From positions 1 through 32,757 of IMG/VR virus record IMGVR_UViG_3300044621_002104: DNA of 32,757 nt; one strand, given 5' to 3'. The DNA comes from a virus. Of this stretch, positions 15,452 to 23,338 are shown piece by piece. Under the pieces are notes generated by a model. The model saw only the letters and a program-made list of their open reading frames with translations, was not told the DNA's origin and did not search any database. The first letter of the stretch is position 1. Every line of letters starts with the position of its first letter. The translations under genes were made by a program, and so were the position numbers.

Positions 15452-15820
15452 TCAGACTCGACTGAAACAGACAGAAACCACACCTTGAGAAGGTGAAGCG
15501 ATTTTGGCGAATGCACCGTAGGAAAGGTCGAGAGCACGTCCGTAGACGTGAGGACCATCATCGTTGATGCGGACGATGACTGATTTGCCGTTGGCTTGGT
15601 TGGTCACTCGAACGCGAGTTCCGAAGGGGAAACTCTTGTGGGCGGCCGTCAGGCCATAGGCATTAAACCTCTCGCCACTTGCAGTAGTCTGCCCGTGGTA
15701 GCCGTCTCCGACTCCGTAGTGCGAAGCCTGAGTGCAGCTGGCGGCTTTGGCCTCCTGGGGTGCTAGGCCAGAGAGAACCAAAGTTGTGGCGGCGAGGCCA
15801 CTGAAGATAGAACGTAGCAT
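15452..15820 (-). CDS. Secreted RlpA-like double-psi beta-barrel protein
   Basis: This 122-aa protein has a signal peptide: MLRSIFSGLAATTLVLSGLA, with probable cleavage after AKA at residue 26. The rest is almost entirely an RlpA-type double-psi beta-barrel: ASHYGVGDGYHGQTTASGE, LTAAHKSFPFGTRVRVTN, GKSVIVRINDDGP and GRALDLSYGAF. RlpA proteins act on or bind naked glycan strands of peptidoglycan in the periplasm. The phage copy could act in lysis, in host wall remodelling, or be a virion enzyme. It lacks the SPOR domain of bacterial RlpA. No clear Shine-Dalgarno precedes the ATG. It sits between an unknown 64-aa gene and the first kinase gene. Host origin by transfer is likely but not shown. 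Confidence 0.82.
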   Translation of the reverse strand: MLRSIFSGLAATTLVLSGLAPQEAKAASCTQASHYGVGDGYHGQTTASGERFNAYGLTAAHKSFPFGTRVRVTNQANGKSVIVRINDDGPHVYGRALDLSYGAFAKIASPSQGVVSVCFSRV

Positions 15821-15852
15821 TAAAAAGAATAGAACTCTACACCCCCTGTCTG

Positions 15853-16047
15853 TCAGAGCGAGTACGCAATGCGTTCCGCTTCTTCGATTGAGTAGTAATC
15901 CAAATTGACAGACACTCGGACCGAGGATGGAATCTCTCGTCCCCGCTTGTCGAGTGGAACCACTTCAACATGCGGATAGAGACGTCGGAGCGGAGACAAG
16001 AACGACGCTGCGACCCGAGACTTTTTCTTGTTTGAATGACGTGACAT
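15853..16047 (-). CDS. Unidentified small basic protein (64 aa)
   Basis: The likely start is the ATG at 16047, giving MSRHSNKKKSRVAASF... The frame is open further upstream into the polymerase 3' end, but that part is an antisense-like arginine/serine-rich translation and is not credible. The protein has a basic N-terminus, a central VEVVPLDKRGREIPSSVRVSV stretch compatible with beta strands, and an acidic helix (SIEEAERIAYSL) at the end. I recognise no family. It fills the gap between the DNA polymerase and the RlpA-like gene in the same orientation. Confidence 0.55.
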   Translation of the reverse strand: MSRHSNKKKSRVAASFLSPLRRLYPHVEVVPLDKRGREIPSSVRVSVNLDYYSIEEAERIAYSL

Positions 16048-16075
16048 TGACTTTAACAATATAGAAACAATTGGA

Positions 16076-18874
16076 TCAGAGTAAACCGCGTTGGACGAGG
16101 GAGTAGCGGGTTTTGAGCTTGTCGATGGCGCCGATCTCGCCCAGTTCCCGCATGCTGTATTCCTGGCCATTGGGCTCATCTTTCCCTTGAGGGTGAGATG
16201 GGCTGACGGTGCACTCGTGTGGAGTTTTACGAATGCGCTCGTCTATGGCCACGGAAGAGAAGAAAGCGCGACTCAGAGGCACATCCGACATCCCCACAGA
16301 AGCCTGGAAGCGGGCCCACGTGTAGAGATGCGCAATCTGATAGGCGACTGCCCAAAGCTCAGTGTGCTTCTCTGGGGCCATCCACCAGATCTCGTCATGG
16401 ATCGAGATGATGAATCGAGCTTGCAGCTTGTACTCACGAATGAGCCAGTGTGCCGCAGTGAGGATGGTAGCCAGGATTTCAGCGCCTGAGGCTTGAATCG
16501 TCCAGTTGATTCGACTGGTGAGGAAGTCATCACCGACCACAGCTGGCCTCATGGCTGTGGAGATTTTAGTGCCGAGGCAGGGGAGAGATGGCACCTGCTG
16601 TTTCAGTGCGATTTGCTCCATGTAGTTGAAGCAGCCACTGTCAGTGCCGCCTAGAAGTGGCTCGGATTTGAATTTCCTGAAACCCTTTTTGGCCTCCAGC
16701 ATTTTCATGGCGAGGTTGTTTAACTCGCGAGGGTTACGATCAGGGAATTTACGACGAATGGTGTTGGCCACTGTCCGCATTCCCGCACCGTACAACACAG
16801 CGAAACCCACGCCTTTCGCGGTGTCACGGTCGACACCTACCACTTTCGCCAGTGCTGAGTGTGGGTCAGTTCCGTGCTCTTTCGAGCCACTCAACACACT
16901 GAATCCCATCGGAGAGCCACCGACAACACCTGTGTCCCACGCATCACAGTAGGCCGAAGCGATCTGAAGCTCCTGGCCGTCGAAGTCAGCGCCGACGATT
17001 CGCCAACCGTCAGGAGCAGACACTCGGGTCTTCAGTTCGGTGCCGATGCGATAGTTTTTGGTCGAGCACATGGTAACCATCAGTGGCTCCACGGTCCGCC
17101 GAGTCACAGTGCCGTGAGCGAGAATCTCAGGCAGCGTGATGTAGGCATCCTCGCCATGGGGGTTGTGGGCCTTCACGAAGATGCGATCCATCACCCGTTT
17201 CCGAACCGAGGTCCAGTAGGAGGTGGCGTTTGCGATCTCGAGAGCACGCTTTGCCTGAGGGAGGTCACTGTCAAGGCGACCTACCTTCATATCTTCGACG
17301 AAGTCCTTTGTCAGTAGAACGCCGACATTGTCTTTCTGGTTTTTGGGATGCGGGATCTTGACTAGTTCCTTATTCTCGTCGTAGAAACACCAACCCTGCT
17401 TTTTGGTCATCACGATGGGCGAACCCTCCCACTTCAGCTTCAGCATGAGGTGAGCGAGTTGACTCTTGGTTGTGATGCGCTGGTCGGGGTCCTTGACGAA
17501 GTCACGATACCAGGTCGGGATGTTCGCGTACTTACCCTTCTCCGTCTTGACCTCCCAGTCCAGCTGGTGAAGCCAGGGGTCCCGGTCAGCCCACGCCAGT
17601 GCTGCGTCGTGATCCTTGTTGTAGATCTCCCGCCATGTTTCATAGTGAGCATGTGCCAGCTGACGACACACATCACCCATCTCACGGATGTGCTCGTGAT
17701 AGGCATCCTCACACTGCTGAATCCACTGCTTCCAGTTGTCGGGAAGGGGAATCACCGAACCATTGAGGTGGTACATGCCACACAGTCCGACCAAACTCGG
17801 AGTGGAGTCGAGATACTTTGGCCACAGCGCTTGGAACAGCTCGGCAGTATACAGTGCGTCCTTGATGGCGTAGTCGAGGGCTTCGAAGATCGCAACACGA
17901 ATGCCACCAAGATCTGGAGAGTTCACGAACAGATCACGAACTTCCTTGTCGCTGTATCCAAGCTTCTTCACATTATCGTCGCCGAAGTATTTGCGAACCT
18001 CATAGACGTGAAAGTTGTAACACTCCACAAGGGAGTTTGTTGCGCCTTTGTCGAGCCACTTCGGAGCGAAACGGAGTTTCCGCTTCTCATCCTCAGTCAT
18101 TTCTTCAGGTTCTTTACCAGCCAGCACGTAAAGCCAACGCTGACCACCTGCCAGACCAGATACGCCGATATGAGCAGAAAGGGTGTCAAAGTAGAAGTTT
18201 TCGGGCTCGGATCGATCAAGGGAATATGCCTCACGAGAGCGGACACGATCGTAGGAGATGTTGTGGCCGGCGACGAACCGATTTTCCCCAATGGGGATCA
18301 TCTCATATTGAACCCACTGATCTACCGGAATCGACGGATCAATGAGTTCATCAGCGATCCAAATGTAAGCTGCTTCCGACGAGAGAGCCGTGCCAATGAT
18401 GGGGAACGCTCCACCTTGAACGAAGGTCTCAGTATCGAAAGTGAACGCTGACTCAAGCGGATACGGTACCGTGTCTGTAATCCACTCTCCGCTCTTTCCA
18501 ACTGTGTAGCGAGTCCACCCAGGATTGAGGACAATGTCGTCAAGACCCGGGATCGGCGCGAGGGGCGCTTTAGCGAAATCATCTGCTGCTTTTTTATGAT
18601 GGCCAATTTGTTCCTCTGCAATCTTCTCGAAGTGATCCTCGATGGTCACACCTTTGAGATCTGGCAGAGGCAGAGGCCCGTCGTACATGCCATCGGCGTG
18701 GCTGACAGGCACGGGAATTTTGAACTTCTCCATAAGAGAAATCGCCCGGTCCAACTGTTTCTGAGTTGGTTCCGGGCGAGGAACAGTGCCGAAGAGCTTC
18801 CGGTGAATCTCGTCTGAGACCACCGGATAGCCGAGTTCATTCTTGCGCATAAGCGGCACGTTGAGTTTTGTCAT
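16076..18874 (-). CDS. Family A DNA polymerase collinear with mitochondrial DNA polymerase gamma
   Basis: This 932-aa replicative polymerase carries a 3'-5' exonuclease and a polymerase domain. Exo I is FTFDTETF (Asp147, Glu149), Exo II GHNISYDR near residue 205, and Exo III YAIKDALYT near residue 337. Motif A is VGADFDGQEL (Asp near 630), motif B DRDTAKGVGFAVLYGAG near 680-696, and motif C SIHDEIWW near 826. The details match Pol gamma rather than E. coli Pol I or T7: GTVTRRTVEP, GTDPHS, GGTDSGCFNYMEQIA, LTSRINWTIQ, LSRAFFSSVAIDERIRK, and N-terminal blocks LGYPVVS and PGWTRY. In motif B the position of human Tyr951 is Phe, which in family A enzymes favours rejection of dideoxynucleotides. 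The protein is shorter than human POLG (1239 aa), mainly in the spacer. The start is ATG 18874, not the TTG before it. Confidence 0.95.
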   Translation of the reverse strand: MTKLNVPLMRKNELGYPVVSDEIHRKLFGTVPRPEPTQKQLDRAISLMEKFKIPVPVSHADGMYDGPLPLPDLKGVTIEDHFEKIAEEQIGHHKKAADDFAKAPLAPIPGLDDIVLNPGWTRYTVGKSGEWITDTVPYPLESAFTFDTETFVQGGAFPIIGTALSSEAAYIWIADELIDPSIPVDQWVQYEMIPIGENRFVAGHNISYDRVRSREAYSLDRSEPENFYFDTLSAHIGVSGLAGGQRWLYVLAGKEPEEMTEDEKRKLRFAPKWLDKGATNSLVECYNFHVYEVRKYFGDDNVKKLGYSDKEVRDLFVNSPDLGGIRVAIFEALDYAIKDALYTAELFQALWPKYLDSTPSLVGLCGMYHLNGSVIPLPDNWKQWIQQCEDAYHEHIREMGDVCRQLAHAHYETWREIYNKDHDAALAWADRDPWLHQLDWEVKTEKGKYANIPTWYRDFVKDPDQRITTKSQLAHLMLKLKWEGSPIVMTKKQGWCFYDENKELVKIPHPKNQKDNVGVLLTKDFVEDMKVGRLDSDLPQAKRALEIANATSYWTSVRKRVMDRIFVKAHNPHGEDAYITLPEILAHGTVTRRTVEPLMVTMCSTKNYRIGTELKTRVSAPDGWRIVGADFDGQELQIASAYCDAWDTGVVGGSPMGFSVLSGSKEHGTDPHSALAKVVGVDRDTAKGVGFAVLYGAGMRTVANTIRRKFPDRNPRELNNLAMKMLEAKKGFRKFKSEPLLGGTDSGCFNYMEQIALKQQVPSLPCLGTKISTAMRPAVVGDDFLTSRINWTIQASGAEILATILTAAHWLIREYKLQARFIISIHDEIWWMAPEKHTELWAVAYQIAHLYTWARFQASVGMSDVPLSRAFFSSVAIDERIRKTPHECTVSPSHPQGKDEPNGQEYSMRELGEIGAIDKLKTRYSLVQRGLL

Positions 18875-18881
18875 CAAATAA

Positions 18882-18894
18882 AGTATAGCGTGGT
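18882..18894 (-). promoter_or_regulatory. Candidate promoter -10 region (ACCACGCTATACT) before the polymerase gene
   Basis: On the minus strand ACCACGCTATACT ends 7 nt before the polymerase ATG. The identical 13-mer precedes the 182-aa gene at 23907-23919. TATACT is a good -10 hexamer. The predicted +1 falls at or next to the start codon, so the message would be leaderless or nearly so. No Shine-Dalgarno is present. Confidence 0.5.
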
Positions 18895-18898
18895 TTGG

Positions 18899-18916
18899 TC
18901 TGAGGGAAACCTCAGA
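18899..18916 (-). other. Hairpin over the stop codon of the Ig-like protein gene
   Basis: TCTGAGG and CCTCAGA form a perfect 7-bp stem with a 4-nt loop. The TGA stop (18914-18912) lies in the stem. There is no T-run after it, so it is not a standard intrinsic terminator; it lies 11 nt before the TATACT box of the polymerase promoter candidate. Confidence 0.5.
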
Positions 18917-21900
18917 AGAAGGTGTAGTTTATGTCGGGGAAGTTGATGACGGTGGAACCCTGATCATTTGTGAGGGTCTGGGAGCCACTGACCACTGAAG
19001 GTCCGATACCGACAACTGTCTTGATCGTGTTCGGTGACACGAGAAGTCCTGTTGCGCCACCGGTGCACGAGACGAACCAGGTGTTGCTGAGAATTTGAGC
19101 GCCGGGGTCTGCAGTTGCGGGTCGGATAGTGATCCTGTTTGGAAGAATTCCAGTGCCAATGCCGCCGTCGAGAAGGATTCGTGGAGTGCCCTGCAGTTGG
19201 ATTTTGTTGGACTGACAGGTCACAGTGCCGACTGCGTTGGTGGCAGTCCCCTGGATGTAAATCATACCACCGGTCCACCTGCCATTCTCATTGGCGAAGT
19301 TGTAGGTGGTCGCGACGTTTCCGAGCGAGATCGGAGCCTCGTCCGGATACTGCAGCATCCAAGTCCAAGTGGAAGGAAGTGGCAGGCCATCGATGGGGTT
19401 GACCGCTTGAGGGATGATGCAATTCAGGGTGGTGGGCTGAGACGGTGTCATCAGATTGCTGCCAGTGACGACCGGCAAACGACTCCAGACGGGCAGAGGT
19501 CCACCAATTTTCTGAGTCGGGTAGACGACTTGCAGACCGCTAACTTGGTTTACAGCAGTTTCCTTGATGTAGATGCTCCATCCTTCGGAATTGGTTGGCA
19601 GCGTGTAGGTGGTGCCGCCAGTCTGAAGTGCCACCTCTTGACCGTTGTTCAAAATGCGGTACCAAGTCCAAGCCTGGACCGGAACAGGAACGCCGGTGAA
19701 TTCAGCAGGGTTGAATGTGAGTGTGTATCCAGGATTGTAGTTGTTGGAGGGAGCGTATCCACCTGGATTGAGGATGTACGGCGCCACTCCCTCGGCAGGA
19801 GGAGTCTCTCCGACTCTCTGCAGAGTGACTCTCTGTTGAGGCGCTCCCAGATAGTCGGTGTACAGGACGTCGTAGTCAAAGAACAGACTGCTACCCTGCG
19901 CCTCTAACGGAACTGTAAAATTGAAGGGAGACACCCAAGGACCTGACTGATCAACAAAGTAGTTGACGACATTGTTCTTCAGGTAACCGATCTTGAGGTC
20001 CACAGCGACGGGACCCGGCAAAGGCGGCGTCACCAGTGCGGGACTGAATGTTCCCACAATGGCCTGGCAAGTGGATGTGATCAGAGGCGAGGGACCGGTG
20101 AAAGAGATAGATCCGTCGGTCAGTGTTTGAAGGAAACGACGAATGGTTCCGGTGGAGTTGGACTGAATCGTCAGGGTCTCCAGTCCGTACTTGCCTTGGT
20201 TCTCACCGTAGCTCGCGTACACAATTTGCTGGCCCAAGTCGAGGGCGCCGAGGGTGTAAGTTGTGGTGTTGCGAGTGCCAGCGATTTCGATCAGTGAGCC
20301 GCTCTCCGTCACGTAAGCGAAGTAGCTGTAGAGGTAGGAACTTTCGGGATCGAATGTTCCAGGAGTGCCTTTCAAGACATCTCCGTATTGAGCCGGCGAC
20401 TGGAATCCAGTCAGGACGGGAAGAATGGCCGGCTTGATGGTGTCGAAGACCGGGAAAGTCGGTGTGGAGTAAGCGGTGGTGGTGCCGGCTGTGTTGGTGG
20501 CTGTCACGTAGAAGACAAAAGCCTTTCCTTCATCCGATTCCGGAACCCGATAGGTGTAAACTTTGTTGCCCGCCGGGATGGGAATGGGGTTAGGGAGAAT
20601 ATACTCAGCGAAGCCCCAGTCAGTGACGAGAGGCTTCGGATAACCGCCCCAAGTACCCTGACTTCCGGTCAGTGTGTCTCCAATGGTGGGATTCACGGGA
20701 CCGATTTTCGGGAAACGTGTGGCCACCGGAGCAGAGTCGTTGATCTCGATGCCGGCGGAAAATGCTGTCACAGTGCCGCCTGTGTTCGTGGCGGTGACCT
20801 TGACGAAAATCTCCTTGTTGACGTCCCCCGCATTCACTCGATACTGGAGACCACCGAGTTGAACGGGGACGAAGTCTACGCCTTCACCCACTCCCCATAC
20901 CCAGGACACCTGCGGGACATATCCGGTGACAGTGGGTCCAGAGTAGATTGCCATCTCAGTCGGATAGGCAACGGGAACTGAGGCCACAGTGACACCAATT
21001 ACGGCGCCCGTTCCATAGGTGTCTCCGACCGCAGGTACAACGACTGCAGTGGCAACAGTGTATCCGGAACCACCGTTAGTCAGGGTCACTCCGGCGAGAG
21101 GAACACCGATGTAGGAAACGAAAGCGGCGGGACTGGTGAAAACTGGGTTCGTGATGACGTAGGTGCCGTATGACAGAGCCTCACATGCGGCGACATTGGC
21201 CTGTGTCCACCCCGAACCTGGGTCTGTGATGACAACGCTGACATCTCCCAGGGCGTCAGACGACCAAGTCAAAACAATGTCTGTCTCCGCGCCCTCACCC
21301 GTGTAGGTGATGGTACCCGTCTCGCTAGGCGGAGCCGTGATGGGGTCATTGACGACCGCGACCACCCGTCCTTCCTCAGCCAAAGTGGCACCAGCAACGG
21401 CACCCACGCCGTCACCTGTGAAGTTGATCGAGGGGGCGCCTAGAATGTACAGATAGTCCTCGCCAGGATCGGACAGCGTGATAGAGCCGACACCGCTGAT
21501 GGGAGTATTTGCAGGCACCGACGAGATCGAGCCAGCATTTGTGATGACTGGCGCCGCAGGAACAACAGGACCGTAGGGAAGAGTCTGTGTGGCGACAGAA
21601 CCGTTGGTGTTAGTCGCGACACTCTGAACAATCAGAGGATGGGTGTAGTCGGCAACTACAGGAGAATAGAAGAGCCCGGTGCCAACAACAACAGACTGAC
21701 CGCCGGGAATGTAGCGGATCCAGTTGTAGGTCTTCGTGATAGGAGCAGTTCCTGCAGCAGTGCCGGGAGTGAAGGTCAGAGTCTGTCCGACTTGGGCTGA
21801 GCCGGAGATTGTGCCAGCCGACTCCCAAACGGGGTCCGGATCGTAAACACCCTCCGGATAAGTCGGGGCTTCAAGTGTACTGCCTTCGCATACGAAAGCC

Positions 21901-22031
21901 GCACCAAATCCCGTGTTCACATACGCGACGGGAAGGCGATACAGCGGTTGACCGCCAACTACGGTCCAGGCGATAACTTCTGTACCGGCTGGTCCGTTGG
22001 CGTAGTTAGGGAATTGGGAATTCAGGGCCAT
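18912..22031 (-). CDS. Large Ig-like repeat protein, probable virion surface or fibre protein
   Basis: This 1039-aa protein starts with a short motif (LNSQFPNYA, then GGQPLYRLPVAYV) also found in the small gene just upstream. From about residue 70 it consists of bacterial Ig-like domains: AGTISGSAQVGQTLTFTPGTAAGTAPITKTYNWIR, IGPVNPTIGDTLTGSQGTW, and later units with conserved Trp and VTATNTAGT ends. Residues about 170-350 contain a GSGYT-type block related to the sheath insert. I count about six or seven Ig-like domains. It has no signal peptide or membrane segment. Ig-like and GSGYT modules are common on phage capsids, tails and fibres and probably bind carbohydrate on host cells. It begins 8 nt after the small homologue and ends before the polymerase gene, away from the main structural cluster. 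Confidence 0.75.
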   Translation of the reverse strand: MALNSQFPNYANGPAGTEVIAWTVVGGQPLYRLPVAYVNTGFGAAFVCEGSTLEAPTYPEGVYDPDPVWESAGTISGSAQVGQTLTFTPGTAAGTAPITKTYNWIRYIPGGQSVVVGTGLFYSPVVADYTHPLIVQSVATNTNGSVATQTLPYGPVVPAAPVITNAGSISSVPANTPISGVGSITLSDPGEDYLYILGAPSINFTGDGVGAVAGATLAEEGRVVAVVNDPITAPPSETGTITYTGEGAETDIVLTWSSDALGDVSVVITDPGSGWTQANVAACEALSYGTYVITNPVFTSPAAFVSYIGVPLAGVTLTNGGSGYTVATAVVVPAVGDTYGTGAVIGVTVASVPVAYPTEMAIYSGPTVTGYVPQVSWVWGVGEGVDFVPVQLGGLQYRVNAGDVNKEIFVKVTATNTGGTVTAFSAGIEINDSAPVATRFPKIGPVNPTIGDTLTGSQGTWGGYPKPLVTDWGFAEYILPNPIPIPAGNKVYTYRVPESDEGKAFVFYVTATNTAGTTTAYSTPTFPVFDTIKPAILPVLTGFQSPAQYGDVLKGTPGTFDPESSYLYSYFAYVTESGSLIEIAGTRNTTTYTLGALDLGQQIVYASYGENQGKYGLETLTIQSNSTGTIRRFLQTLTDGSISFTGPSPLITSTCQAIVGTFSPALVTPPLPGPVAVDLKIGYLKNNVVNYFVDQSGPWVSPFNFTVPLEAQGSSLFFDYDVLYTDYLGAPQQRVTLQRVGETPPAEGVAPYILNPGGYAPSNNYNPGYTLTFNPAEFTGVPVPVQAWTWYRILNNGQEVALQTGGTTYTLPTNSEGWSIYIKETAVNQVSGLQVVYPTQKIGGPLPVWSRLPVVTGSNLMTPSQPTTLNCIIPQAVNPIDGLPLPSTWTWMLQYPDEAPISLGNVATTYNFANENGRWTGGMIYIQGTATNAVGTVTCQSNKIQLQGTPRILLDGGIGTGILPNRITIRPATADPGAQILSNTWFVSCTGGATGLLVSPNTIKTVVGIGPSVVSGSQTLTNDQGSTVINFPDINYTFF

Positions 22032-22039
22032 CGGAACTA

Positions 22040-22234
22040 TCAGATTGCGGGAGGCACGTTTGTGCTACCGGTGGGGATGATAGCTGCGCAACGCAGCTGA
22101 GGTGGCATCACCACTGGAAGACGGTAGAGGGGATATCCGTTGGCGTCGTAGTTGACGATGCTGGACCAGGCAGCCGCGTAATTTGGGTAGTGTGAGTTCA
22201 GGTTGCTGCCGCCCACGGGAGGTGTGCTGGCCAT
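22040..22234 (-). CDS. Small protein homologous to the N-terminus of the Ig-like protein
   Basis: This 64-aa protein contains LNSHYPNYAAAW and NGYPLYRLPVVM, matching LNSQFPNYA and GQPLYRLPVAYV at the start of the adjacent 1039-aa protein. It ends with a PTGSTNVPPAI tail, much as the larger protein continues into CEGSTLEAP. It therefore looks like a free-standing copy of an N-terminal attachment or assembly module. Its stop (TGA followed at once by TAG) is 8 nt before the larger gene's ATG, so the two are probably translated together. No Shine-Dalgarno is visible; a GGGTAAAA element lies about 30 nt upstream. Confidence 0.7.
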   Translation of the reverse strand: MASTPPVGGSNLNSHYPNYAAAWSSIVNYDANGYPLYRLPVVMPPQLRCAAIIPTGSTNVPPAI

Positions 22235-22262
22235 AGGGGGGCGCTTTCAAGTGCTAGGACTA

Positions 22263-22270
22263 TTTTACCC
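22263..22270 (-). promoter_or_regulatory. GGGTAAAA element containing the stop codon of the 82-aa gene
   Basis: The preceding gene ends GAG CAA GGG TAA, and the TAA is part of GGGTAAAA. It lies about 30 nt upstream of the 64-aa gene start. It is one of six same-strand copies; function unknown. Confidence 0.35.
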
Positions 22271-22513
22271 TTGCTCAAAGTCCCACATCAGTTGCCCGGC
22301 CTCCTCATCGTTCAATCCCAGATTGAAGTATTCATTCGCTACTTCAAGTTCTTTGCGAAGAAACATGTTGCAGCGAAGATGAACACGAAGACGCCAAGTA
22401 AGATACTTCTTCTTGTTTGGCGGGGTGGGGCTTTCCAGCCAAGTCTGGTAGGTATTCGCGACGGCTTGAACGAGGTCAGGGCCAATCTTCTTGTAGGCGT
22501 TTTTTGGCGTCAT
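22265..22513 (-). CDS. Unidentified 82-aa protein
   Basis: The protein is helical, basic in the first half and acidic at the end: MTPKNAYKKIGPDLVQAV, then a WLESPTPPNKKKYLTWRLRV linker-helix and a C-terminal NEYFNLGLNDEEAGQL. No family is recognised. It starts 3 nt after the stop of the 273-aa gene, so it is probably translated with it. Its stop codon lies inside a GGGTAAAA element, after which the Ig-like module genes begin. Confidence 0.65.
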   Translation of the reverse strand: MTPKNAYKKIGPDLVQAVANTYQTWLESPTPPNKKKYLTWRLRVHLRCNMFLRKELEVANEYFNLGLNDEEAGQLMWDFEQG

Positions 22514-22516
22514 GGC

Positions 22517-23338
22517 TTACGAGAGGCGAGTTGCAGCTACGTTGCGGTTGAATTCTTGGAGGTTGATTCGGGAGTTCACCTCGGACCGATGCTTTTGAAG
22601 CAGATCCATGGCGTCGTGAATCTTGGGGAATGCCATCACCCTGTCCACGGGGTTGTTACGCCAGGTTTCAATCTGTTCAAGAGTGTAGGGAGAGTCCTCC
22701 TCCCAGTCAGGGTCAGCCTCGCCATACAGCAGAGGCAGACCATCATTCAACCACCACTCTTGAATCTTGGGGGCATATTTCTCCCACGCCACTTCGTTGG
22801 TGATGTGTGTTTCGCACTCGCTACGAATCCACTTCACGAACTCACGACCACGCTGAACCACCAGCTCAGCAGAAGAAGGCACCTCATCGAGGAGATAAGC
22901 TGGATCATCACCGCCCATCACGCGTTCATACACGCACGGAAAGATCACGGTCTGTGATGCTGCCTCGATGTCAGAAGCTTGATCGCCATGAACAGACCAG
23001 GATGTGATCGCGCTGAGAATTGTGTCAAAAACGGCTATTGTGCACGCCTTGGTGATGGCCACTTCATTGGTTGAATTGGTTTTCTCACCAATTGTGAGTT
23101 TCTCAAGAGCCTCGATCTTTTGATTCAGTTTAGAGATAGTTCTCTTGTAGTGCTTGGATATTGCGCTCTCATAAGCCTCGACTGCATCTACCAGGCTATC
23201 TACGCGTTGGGACAGTACGTCGACCTCATGATCCAAGCAGTCAAGATGATGCTTCGCGTTGGAAAGCTTCTTCTTGACTTTTGGAATTTCGCTTTTTAGA
23301 CTCGTGGCCTTGAAGTTTAGGTAGTCCTTGGTTGCCAT
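22517..23338 (-). CDS. Unidentified 273-aa protein with N-terminal coiled coil
   Basis: Residues about 8-90 form a long charged coiled coil (SEIPKVKKKLSNAKHHLDCL, then VLSQRVDSLVDAVEAYESAI). A Thr/Ala-rich hydrophobic helix follows, then an acidic, Trp-rich C-terminal half with many short helices. I see no catalytic motif. Its start overlaps the 182-aa gene's stop (TGATG). The three genes 23886-22265 appear to form one operon. A structural or assembly role would fit a coiled coil of this size, but there is no direct evidence. Confidence 0.7.
   Translation of the reverse strand: MATKDYLNFKATSLKSEIPKVKKKLSNAKHHLDCLDHEVDVLSQRVDSLVDAVEAYESAISKHYKRTISKLNQKIEALEKLTIGEKTNSTNEVAITKACTIAVFDTILSAITSWSVHGDQASDIEAASQTVIFPCVYERVMGGDDPAYLLDEVPSSAELVVQRGREFVKWIRSECETHITNEVAWEKYAPKIQEWWLNDGLPLLYGEADPDWEEDSPYTLEQIETWRNNPVDRVMAFPKIHDAMDLLQKHRSEVNSRINLQEFNRNVAATRLS

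Noticed and set aside
16048-16179. Longer N-terminus of the 64-aa ORF reaching into the polymerase gene
   Set aside because: The added residues come from another frame of the polymerase 3' end and look like random Ser/Pro/Arg translation.
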